Below are positions 1 through 5,871 of a stretch of DNA of 10,848 nucleotides, one piece after another. The notes under the pieces are model-generated. The model saw only the letters and a program-made list of their open reading frames with translations. It was not told the origin of the DNA and searched no databases. The stretch's first letter is position 1. The number at the start of each line of letters is the position of its first letter. A program made the position numbers and the translations under genes. Source of the DNA: Bryobacterales bacterium (GTDB lineage: Bacteria; Acidobacteriota; Terriglobia; Bryobacterales; Bryobacteraceae); the NCBI GenBank assembly GCA_003132865.1, contig PKYZ01000598.1, forward strand, positions 1-10,848. Direction: 5' to 3'.

Positions 1-465
1 GGCTTCGAACGCTTGCGCCAGGCTGGCCGTTTCAACTCGTTCGCCCTCTGATGCGTCCATGACGGGCGGGGTAGTGGCTCGCAAAAGGGGATCGCGCGCC
101 CAGGCCACTTGGACGGCCAAGAGCGGCAGACTCGCGGGGTCGATGGCTTGCAGTTTTCGCAACAGCCCAAAGACGGGCGTCGCTTCATCGAGCGCATACA
201 GCTCGCGGAGGCGTCGCAGCGACTCCCGGCGGGTGCTGTCTGTGGTCTTGCCCAGCACGTTCCACTTAAGAATGGCGTCGCGGTAAACGGCAGCGCCGGA
301 GCCCTGTGGAACATCGGCCAAAACTGCACCGAGTTCCGCGAGCATCATCGTTCGGCTGATGTGTGCGCCGCCAGAAGAAAACTTGAGGCCGAATTCCTCC
401 AAGGCTGGCGAGGCAGCGGGAAAGCCGACGGAGGAAGGGCCGCTGGCTGGCACTGTTTTATCCAT
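1..465 (-). CDS. BrxA-like (DUF1819-type) protein, N-terminal part, BREX-like defence
   Basis: An open frame of 155 codons on the minus strand runs off the left edge without a stop. The protein is predicted to be all-helical. Its pattern matches what I know of BrxA/DUF1819: an early SRTMMLAELGAVL helix, then AILKWNVLGKTTDSTRRES leading into RRLRELYAL, then a helix holding ARDPLLRA. BrxA is a small NusB-fold DNA-binding component of BREX phage-exclusion systems, normally followed by BrxB and the ATPase BrxC. The family call comes from remembered sequence pattern and should be treated as tentative. The ATG at 465 has no clear Shine-Dalgarno sequence. An in-frame ATG at 510 lies 3 nt after the stop of the upstream HTH gene, with AGG 5' of it, and would add 15 residues by translational coupling. 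The gene is the second of a leftward operon. Downstream partners are outside the window. Confidence 0.6.
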   Translation of the reverse strand, partial: MDKTVPASGPSSVGFPAASPALEEFGLKFSSGGAHISRTMMLAELGAVLADVPQGSGAAVYRDAILKWNVLGKTTDSTRRESLRRLRELYALDEATPVFGLLRKLQAIDPASLPLLAVQVAWARDPLLRATTPPVMDASEGERVETASLAQAFEA

Positions 466-469
466 TGAG

Positions 470-481
470 TCGTAATTACGA
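470..481. repeat. 12-bp perfect palindrome between the HTH and BrxA-like genes
   Basis: TCGTAATTACGA is a perfect 12-bp inverted repeat. It lies 33 bases after the HTH stop codon and just upstream of the ATG at 465. If translation starts at 510 the palindrome is inside the coding region. If it starts at 465 it sits in a 48-bp intergenic gap, where it could be a binding site for the small HTH protein. Function is inferred only from position. Confidence 0.4.
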
Positions 482-513
482 GTTGGTCTTCCCGTTAGGC
501 ATTTCTTCATTAC

Positions 514-765
514 CTATTCGGTCGGGCACCGGGAGCTCCATCCCAATTTCTCTCGGGGTGAACCTGGCGCACCTGATCGTTGCTTGAAGACCCAATCGTC
601 CACTTCGGTTCTCCTAAACTTCCAGAGGCGGCCTGCTTTGTGCGCCGGCAGTCTTGAGCGTTCGACCCATTTGTAAATCGTGTCGCGTTTGACACCAAGA
701 TGGGCCGCGATTTCCTCGACCGAGAGCCAGCGATCAGCATCAATAGAAGATGTGCTTGTCGTCAT
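514..765 (-). CDS. Small helix-turn-helix DNA-binding protein, excisionase/MerR-like
   Basis: The 83-aa product starts MTTSTSS. A winged HTH of the HTH_17/excisionase type spans about residues 13-60: WLSVEEIAAHLGVKRDTIY is the helix-turn-helix and GRLWKFRRTEVDDWV the wing and last helix. Such proteins bind DNA as regulators or directionality factors, and versions of this sequence type are often the first gene of restriction or phage-defence operons. The frame is open up to an ATG at 870, but that start lies upstream of a strong promoter at 804-833, so the ATG at 765 is chosen. No good Shine-Dalgarno sequence precedes it. The gene is followed directly by the BrxA-like gene, so it is probably the local regulator of that operon and possibly autoregulated through dyads in its own promoter. 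Confidence 0.82.
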   Translation of the reverse strand: MTTSTSSIDADRWLSVEEIAAHLGVKRDTIYKWVERSRLPAHKAGRLWKFRRTEVDDWVFKQRSGAPGSPREKLGWSSRCPTE

Positions 766-803
766 CGGGGTTCTGTCCAATAGATCCTGATTAAGGAAGA
801 CTA

Positions 804-833
804 ATCCTATTAGAATCGGCAGACCGATGTCAA
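804..833 (-). promoter_or_regulatory. Sigma-70-type promoter of the leftward HTH/BrxA-like operon
   Basis: On the minus strand a perfect TTGACA (-35, bases 828-833) is separated by 18 bp from TAGGAT (-10, bases 804-809). Transcription would start near 797 and leave a leader of about 30 nt before the ATG at 765. A dyad CTAAT-AGG-ATTAG (801-813) covers the -10 box, which is a typical place for a repressor operator. Confidence 0.72.
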
Positions 834-841
834 TATTCGTT

Positions 842-864
842 TTGCGGGAATTCTTGCGGGATTC
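842..864 (-). repeat. Tandem 12-bp direct repeat just upstream of the -35 box
   Basis: On the plus strand TTGCGGGAATTC (842-853) is followed immediately by TTGCGGGATTC (854-864), an almost exact tandem copy with one base deleted. It abuts the -35 element of the leftward promoter and repeats at about one helical turn. A regulator binding site is the simplest reading, but nothing beyond position supports it. Confidence 0.5.
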
Positions 865-1067
865 TGGCAAAGGAAGTTGACGACCGCTAGGTCCGCACCG
901 GCTTGATCCGTGAGAGATTCAAAGTAGTCGAGCTTGAGTTGCAAGATGGAGGACCGGGCCAAGGAGGTTGATTCCGCGCCACAGATGCAGGCCTTACCTG
1001 ATACTGATCGAGAATTTGAAACGTGCGGTCAAATCGCTGCCCACTAGCTTGACTCGGGAGCCGTGAA

Positions 1068-1095
1068 CCTTCCAGAACCTGATGGTTTCGGAAGG
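1068..1095. repeat. Long imperfect hairpin in the intergenic region
   Basis: CCTTCC-ag-AACC, a TGAT loop, then GGTT-tc-GGAAGG gives ten Watson-Crick pairs around a 2x2 internal loop. No T-run follows on either strand, so it does not look like an intrinsic terminator. It could be a structured RNA element or the relic of an inverted repeat. Confidence 0.45.
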
Positions 1096-1327
1096 TGCCG
1101 GCAGGCTCCAAAAAACCCTTTTGAATCGCCGTCTTCGAAGGGATCTACGCTGCAGCCTTTTGGAAGGCGCCTGTCGAGGCCGGATGGGCCGTGGTTGGCG
1201 CGGACCACCACGGCGAGTCCGACGTGCATCTTGAATTGTGCGGGCGCCGGATTTGCCAGGCCGACTGCCCTGATACATGTCAGGCGTGCTGCCATTACTA
1301 TGCGCGGCCAATCACTTCCGTCTCATG

Positions 1328-1333
1328 CATAAT
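1328..1333 (+). promoter_or_regulatory. Possible -10 box for the TIR-NB-ARC gene
   Basis: CATAAT lies 13 bp before the ATG at 1347. No convincing -35 box is seen at the right distance. If it is used, transcription would start only a few bases before the start codon and the mRNA would be almost leaderless, which would fit the lack of a Shine-Dalgarno sequence there. Confidence 0.3.
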
Positions 1334-1346
1334 GGTCTAACGGCCA

Positions 1347-2936
1347 ATGTCGATCCCCGAACACCCGCGCATCTTCATCTCCTATGCCCACCGCGACGGC
1401 AGTGGCCTAGCCGAGCGGTTGCAGGGCGACCTGCAGGCCCGCGGGTTCGATGCGTGGCTCGACAAGCATCGGCTTCTCGGCGGCGACGTTTGGTCCAAAG
1501 AAATCGAGATTGCCGTCGACCGTTGCCAAGTCGCACTGGCACTCCTCTCCACCGGATCGTACGAGTCCGCCATCTGCCGCGCCGAGCAGCAACGATCGCT
1601 CAGAAAGGGCAAGCTGGTCATCCCCGTGAAAGCCCAGCGGGATTGTGACGTGCCGCTCTTCCTCGAAATCCTCCAGTACATCGACTTCAGCAACCTCGCG
1701 CACTACGCCCAATCCCTCGACCAGCTTCACGAGAGTATCACCCACCGCCGCGGCATCGTCGCCCTGCCAAACATTCAGCCGGCCTACAACAACTCCCCGC
1801 CCCTCCCCGACAACTTCGTCGACCGCCCCGATATCCTCAGCGCCCTCCGCAACGCCCTCTTCCAGGACGCGCCCAGCCGCAACATCGCCCTCACCGCCCT
1901 CCAGGGCATGGGAGGCATCGGCAAAACCGTCCTCGCGCAGGCGCTCTGCCACGACGAAGTGGTGCGCGACGCCTACCCGGACGGCATCTTCTGGTTCGCC
2001 ATCGGCAAGGAATCCCGCCTCAGCTTCGACCAACGCATCGAAGCCGTCCCCGGACTGCACCAACTGCTGGGCGCATACAAGGGCGAAGGGGCCTGCGTCA
2101 ACCAATACCGCAACGCATTCCGGGACAAGGCCGCGCTGATCGTGCTGGACGATGTCTGGCACGCCGCGGACATCGAGCCGTTCCGCACCGAATCGCCGCG
2201 CTCGCGCCTGCTCGTCACTACGCGCGACACCGGTATAGCTCCGACGTTTGGCGCGCGCGAGTTTACCGCCGAACTTCTCACCGGCGGGGAAGCGCGCCAA
2301 GTACTCGCCCACTGGGCCGGGCTTCCGGCCCAGTCCCTGCTCGACACCCTGCCGCCCCAGGCGAGCGAAGTGATCGGCGAATGCCAGAACCTGCCGCTGG
2401 CGCTGGCCATGATCGGCGCGCAGCTCAAGGGGAAGCCCGCGGCCCACTGGGATATCGTGCTCGACCACCTCCGCCGTGCGGACCTGGCCCAAATCAAGGC
2501 CCGCTTCCCGGAGCCGCACACCACGCTGTTTCGGGCAATTCAAGTCAGCTTCGAGGCTCTCCGCGAGGAGGACCCGGTTGCCGCGCAACGCTACCTCGCA
2601 CTGGCCGTGATGTTGGAAGACATGGCCGTCGCGCCCGCTGTTCAGCAAACATTGTGGAACGTGGATCAAGCGGGAGCGCTCGAGACCGCCGATCAGTTTG
2701 TCGGTCTATCGCTCGCGCAGCGCGATGCGTCGAGCGATGGCATCCGCCTGCACGACCTGCAATTGGGTTACGTGCGCGCGCAACACCGGAATCCGCAGGC
2801 GCTGGAATTGATCCGCGGCGAAGTCCGGCTAAGGCTTGCATCGGACCGCCGATTCGCTGCCATACGGCATCTTCAACCGCGAGACGGGCCCGGTGTTCTC
2901 GCACGGCGCCGTGCGTGGGGCCGCCCAGAAATCTGA
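1347..2936 (+). CDS. TIR-NB-ARC STAND immune protein, apparently missing its C-terminal sensor
   Basis: The 529-aa product has an N-terminal TIR domain (about 7-115; FISYAHRD motif, DAWLD, and E80 in the CRAEQ segment as the likely catalytic glutamate). Bacterial TIR domains of this type cleave NAD+ to abort phage infection. An NB-ARC ATPase follows: P-loop GMGGIGKT at 187-194, LIVLDDVW at 264-271, LVTTRD at 289-294, NLPLAL at 348-353 and an MHD-like LHD at 468-470. Relatives usually continue into WD40 or TPR repeats that sense the trigger. Here the family pattern stops near residue 495 and the last 34 residues (arginine-rich, low complexity) look like out-of-frame readthrough, so the protein is probably truncated. 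The start ATG has no Shine-Dalgarno sequence. It converges on the replication gene. Domain calls are secure; loss of function is inference. Confidence 0.9.
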   Translation: MSIPEHPRIFISYAHRDGSGLAERLQGDLQARGFDAWLDKHRLLGGDVWSKEIEIAVDRCQVALALLSTGSYESAICRAEQQRSLRKGKLVIPVKAQRDCDVPLFLEILQYIDFSNLAHYAQSLDQLHESITHRRGIVALPNIQPAYNNSPPLPDNFVDRPDILSALRNALFQDAPSRNIALTALQGMGGIGKTVLAQALCHDEVVRDAYPDGIFWFAIGKESRLSFDQRIEAVPGLHQLLGAYKGEGACVNQYRNAFRDKAALIVLDDVWHAADIEPFRTESPRSRLLVTTRDTGIAPTFGAREFTAELLTGGEARQVLAHWAGLPAQSLLDTLPPQASEVIGECQNLPLALAMIGAQLKGKPAAHWDIVLDHLRRADLAQIKARFPEPHTTLFRAIQVSFEALREEDPVAAQRYLALAVMLEDMAVAPAVQQTLWNVDQAGALETADQFVGLSLAQRDASSDGIRLHDLQLGYVRAQHRNPQALELIRGEVRLRLASDRRFAAIRHLQPRDGPGVLARRRAWGRPEI

Positions 2937-3009
2937 ACTCTGCTCTTCTGCCAATGCGCCGCGAACAACCCATCCTCTGAATGTGGCGCCTGACAGCACT
3001 GACAGGTAA
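2833..3009 (+). pseudogene. Possible foreign coding fragment after the TIR-NB-ARC break point
   Basis: In the frame one base ahead of the TIR gene, 58 codons are open from 2833 to the stop at 3007-3009. The segment YGIFNRETGPVFSHGAVRG looks more like real protein than the overlapping tail of the TIR-NB-ARC frame, which is arginine-rich. It begins right where the NB-ARC similarity ends. I do not recognise the family and it has no start codon, so it would be a gene remnant joined by recombination. Simple frameshift decay of the old C-terminus is the alternative. Confidence 0.3.
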
Positions 3010-3064
3010 AGTGTTGTATTTGCAGGCGATACGTGTCGTTCCTGTCACGTGCTATTACTTTTAT
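2937..3064. other. Convergent intergenic space between TIR-NB-ARC and replication genes
   Basis: This 128-bp gap holds CTGACAG twice (2990-2996 and 2999-3005) and an inverted copy, TGACAGG (3000-3006) facing CCTGTCA (3041-3047), with a 34-base loop. No T-run typical of an intrinsic terminator follows on either strand. Confidence 0.35.
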
Positions 3065-5188
3065 TCATTCCATGGTTCTTACGAACATCCTCTTACGGCC
3101 GGCAGGAGTCGTTTCTGAATTCATATCGACCAGTCCTAACCTTACTAGCGGCCGAACGATGTGGTCCAGTTCATCCGCGGAGCAGGCAAGTCGACGCAGC
3201 AGTTCGCGCGTTGAAAGCCTACCTTCTTTCTTCAGAAGACTGAGCAGGCGCTGTTCCCTAAAGCCCAACCGTGAGCTGCTCAAATGGGAGACCAGGTCCT
3301 CGACTACCGAACCACTGTATTCTGCGATGGAGATGCCCCACATGATGTCCTCCACCTCGATTCGGGCGTGATCCGTCAATACGGCCTGTAGAGTCGCGAG
3401 TTTCATGGCGTGCACGGGCGTCCTGGCTGTTGCTTCTTTGACTAAGCCGTTCTTGGGTCGCTTCCGGAACTGGAGGTAGAACTGGGTGAATTCGTCCTTC
3501 GCGTCCGCCGACAAATCGTAGCGGCCGCGCGATTGGAGTAGAACAGTCGCAATGGATTCCACGAGCCGGGCCCACTCTGGTTCCTTCGGCGGTTCAGGTA
3601 TCGCAATAAGTTTGTCGGTCTCACCTTTGAAAAAGAACCACCTGTTCAGGAACCCTCCCAGAATCTCGCTATCCGTAATAGACGATTGGAACCAGGACTC
3701 GGTCGTAGAAGTAATAATGCTGAGGAAAGGGTTGGGAATAAGGAGTCTGTCGGCTCTCGTATTAACTTCGAAACTATCCGGGCAGTTATAAAGTTCGGTC
3801 AACCTCGGGAGCAGATTTGCCACGCCTTTCTGCTGACTCTTCGTGATTAGGGACCGGAGTTCGTCTTCGATGGCCAGAATGGCATGCGACTCGTTTGAAT
3901 GGCCATCTCGCATGGCGGTTGCAAGACCTTCAATCGATGCTAGCCCGCGCAGTGGCTTGACCTTCGCGTCCACCCGCTTGGCCACGTCACGCATTAGCTG
4001 AAGGGCAAACTCATAAGCTGTGCTCTTGCGCGCATCCCCGGTCTCGCCGACCAGCCCAGTGTAAAAATTCAGGTACAGTGGATGTGGGTTCATGACGAAA
4101 GCTCGGCGGCCGATCAGGCAACCCAGCACCGTTAGGAAGCTGGCCAGGTGGAACTCTGATGGAGCCTCTGTACAAGGACCAACGAGTGACAGGTATTGAT
4201 CAGTGAGCCCAGTCCACACGGATGAAGGGAGTTTTGATTCCGTGCGAGCGGTGTCCCCGGGTTCCGCCCCGGCCTTAGCATGAACGGAAGGTCGGAACGT
4301 GCCGGGGTCTGAAGGGTTCGCCGAGTTTGGCTCCTGGCCGCCAGACGAGCCTACCTTGAGCCATTGGACGACGAGGTCCACGAGTTTCGGGCCAAGCAGA
4401 CTCGCCAATCGGGGCAGGCCTGTTGCTTTGCCACCATCCTGAAGACGTTTGTAAGTGCTTCTTGCGTCCTGCTTTCGCTGGACAGCCTCTTCATCCCCAG
4501 CTGCCTGCGCTACGGCGAGGACAAACGCTTCAACCTCGTCTATACTCCAGTTGAGCCTCAACAATGTGCCAGCGAGTGCAAGAGCCGCGTCGTGGCGACA
4601 GCCCCGCTCGGGCCAGCAACGAACGAGCAATGAGCCAGCTGCGACTCTTGCGACGCGCGCGAGCAGCCCGCCTCCGTCGACCTGCGCCGGATTGCCGCAC
4701 AGTTCCCAACGAATGGCTTCGTTTTCAGGATGCATAGAAGGCGGTGCGATAGTCTGGCAGCCCGTAGACCGATACTCGACCAACATAGGCCTTTCGCCAA
4801 CTGGGCGGGGTTCACTTGGCAACTGGAACTTCGTCGTTTTCAGGATCGGCGAGACAGTGTAGAGCCAGTGCGATCGCGGTTTGCTTTGGCGTCCAAATAT
4901 GCAGTCCGTACCCGGCAGAAAGAGCGGTGCCAGCGCAAGAGCCTCCGTTGAATCGAGATCGACATCTACTAACCCGCCGGAGGGTTCACCCAATAGTAGG
5001 CCGATATTCTGCGGGACGTTGCCGAAATGCCGCGGCAGATCGGACTCCTTTAACCGAATCTTCGGCCAGCCCGCCGTGATCGGCTTCTTCTCTCCGTGTG
5101 GAACAGGAACCACTGCCCAGCCGCGACCGGCGTACGAAAGCGCGGCTTCAAGGGTCTCCTGTGTTCCCCGACCAGTTCGTTGTGCCAT
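3065..5188 (-). CDS. Prim-Pol / DUF3987 primase-helicase-like replication protein
   Basis: The 707-aa cytoplasmic protein has three parts. Residues about 10-180 form an archaeo-eukaryotic-type primase/polymerase (Prim-Pol) domain, with the metal-binding DVDLD at 75-79 and SHW at 106-108. Residues about 320-620 form a DUF3987-type ATPase, with P-loop GETGDARKST at 381-390 and acidic IEDE at 440-443 as Walker B. The last 60 residues resemble a winged helix (LLSLLKKEGRLSTRELLRRL). Proteins of this build prime and unwind DNA for plasmids, satellites and integrative elements. A GGA lies a few bases before the ATG. The gene starts 31 bp after the AlpA-like gene in the same direction and is probably co-transcribed with it. 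It is intact and of normal length. The exact replicon type it serves is unknown. Confidence 0.85.
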   Translation of the reverse strand: MAQRTGRGTQETLEAALSYAGRGWAVVPVPHGEKKPITAGWPKIRLKESDLPRHFGNVPQNIGLLLGEPSGGLVDVDLDSTEALALAPLFLPGTDCIFGRQSKPRSHWLYTVSPILKTTKFQLPSEPRPVGERPMLVEYRSTGCQTIAPPSMHPENEAIRWELCGNPAQVDGGGLLARVARVAAGSLLVRCWPERGCRHDAALALAGTLLRLNWSIDEVEAFVLAVAQAAGDEEAVQRKQDARSTYKRLQDGGKATGLPRLASLLGPKLVDLVVQWLKVGSSGGQEPNSANPSDPGTFRPSVHAKAGAEPGDTARTESKLPSSVWTGLTDQYLSLVGPCTEAPSEFHLASFLTVLGCLIGRRAFVMNPHPLYLNFYTGLVGETGDARKSTAYEFALQLMRDVAKRVDAKVKPLRGLASIEGLATAMRDGHSNESHAILAIEDELRSLITKSQQKGVANLLPRLTELYNCPDSFEVNTRADRLLIPNPFLSIITSTTESWFQSSITDSEILGGFLNRWFFFKGETDKLIAIPEPPKEPEWARLVESIATVLLQSRGRYDLSADAKDEFTQFYLQFRKRPKNGLVKEATARTPVHAMKLATLQAVLTDHARIEVEDIMWGISIAEYSGSVVEDLVSHLSSSRLGFREQRLLSLLKKEGRLSTRELLRRLACSADELDHIVRPLVRLGLVDMNSETTPAGRKRMFVRTME

Positions 5189-5219
5189 CTTCCGTCCCGG
5201 TTAATGAAGCCTGTTGAAC

Positions 5220-5468
5220 TCACGTCGTGGAAGGCGCTGACGAGATGGCATGGCGTCGGCTCGTGAGTCCTTGAGGGGACGTTGCCTTGCTGGGGTTGCA
5301 GGTTGCGATTATCGTATCGATCTGCTCGTGAAGCAGCTTTGCGGGTACCCGTGTGCCGCCGCCGATGTTCACACTGGGAATCACGCCGGCGCGAATCAGC
5401 TCGTACGTCTTGGTGCGGCCCAAATTTAGGATTTCCATGACCTCTGAGACGCGATAAAACTCTTTCAT
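5220..5468 (-). CDS. AlpA/Xis-like helix-turn-helix protein
   Basis: The 82-aa product begins MKEFYRVSEVMEILNLGRTKTYELI, an HTH_17 helix-turn-helix of the AlpA/excisionase kind (residues 5-30), followed by a wing and helix with VPAKLLHEQID. Residues after 60 are probably disordered. In integrative elements such proteins act as excisionase and as transcription activator or repressor. GGAGGG (5475-5480) lies 6 nt before the ATG, which makes this the best ribosome binding site in the window. The gene heads a leftward operon with the primase gene and faces a divergent control region with a phased GTAC array, its likely binding site. Whether it promotes excision, controls replication, or both cannot be told from sequence. 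Confidence 0.85.
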   Translation of the reverse strand: MKEFYRVSEVMEILNLGRTKTYELIRAGVIPSVNIGGGTRVPAKLLHEQIDTIIATCNPSKATSPQGLTSRRHAISSAPSTT

Positions 5469-5871
5469 CTTGCACCCTCCTTCTTCATGTGGTACGCTAG
5501 TGTACGTTCCGTACCGTTATGTACATTTGCAGCAGTTCGTACACGTGGGAACATTATGTCACATGCGTCAAGCGCCTGCAAGGCGCGAAAGGGCTATTTA
5601 AAAAGAGGCGGCTGAACGCCAAGGAGCTTTCGTGAACGAGCTGAAGAAAACCTAGAAATCGAATGCTTGTTGGGAGCGGGGGCGAGACACCGAAGGGACG
5701 CAGCGTTTTTACTGGCGGGGCTGCCGGAACGCCCACAGGCTTGGGCATTTTGTGCAGACTTTCGAGGGACCCAGGCAATGAAAAACTCGCGCCCCCGCAC
5801 TAGGAATGGCAATGCCGTGAGCGGTGAGAAAAAACGTCGAATCAAACAATCATCATGGGCGGGGAAAACCG
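5469..5871. other. 403-bp divergent control region, candidate origin of the element
   Basis: No convincing gene lies here. It separates the leftward AlpA-like/primase operon from the rightward RHH/integrase operon, so it must hold promoters for both. Visible elements are the GTAC array (5491-5550), a perfect hairpin GCGCCT-GCA-AGGCGC (5572-5586), and a short A/T-rich patch CTATTTAAAAAG just after it. Iteron-like repeats next to a primase gene with an A/T-rich patch would fit a replication origin. That role is inference. Confidence 0.4.
5491..5550. promoter_or_regulatory. Phased GTAC repeat array upstream of the AlpA-like gene
   Basis: GTAC occurs at 5492, 5502, 5511, 5521 and 5539, giving spacings of 10, 9, 10 and 18 bp, so all five fall on nearly the same face of the helix. 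The unit is roughly (T/C/G)GTACGNNNN repeated in tandem. GGTACG and CGTACC also form an inverted pair (5491-5496 and 5510-5515). Position and phasing suggest cooperative binding by the AlpA-like protein, or replication iterons. Confidence 0.6.

Larger units (their letters stand above)
871..1346. other. 476-bp region without a convincing gene
   Basis: Several short frames are open on both strands, but none has a recognisable domain, a ribosome binding site and a sensible composition together. What can be seen is the upstream promoter repeats at its left edge, a strong imperfect hairpin at 1068-1095, a small dyad CCTGA-TACATG-TCAGG at 1269-1284, and a CATAAT box shortly before the TIR gene. It may be decayed sequence between two cargo modules. 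Confidence 0.5.

Noticed and set aside
109..468. Plus-strand frames in the first 470 bases
   Set aside because: The minus-strand frame over the same bases gives an uninterrupted protein with family-like pattern. The plus frames are Arg/Ser/Ala-rich shadows.
810..1030. A minus-strand frame with a protein-like stretch (LQLKLDYFESLTDQAGA)
   Set aside because: It has no ATG and no ribosome binding site, and it contains the promoter and operator repeats of the HTH gene. A gene relic is possible but not supportable.
1407..2669. A 420-codon open frame antisense to the TIR-NB-ARC gene
   Set aside because: It is the mirror of a GC-rich gene with clear domains on the plus strand. Its translation has no recognisable motif and an Arg/Val/Gly-heavy composition.
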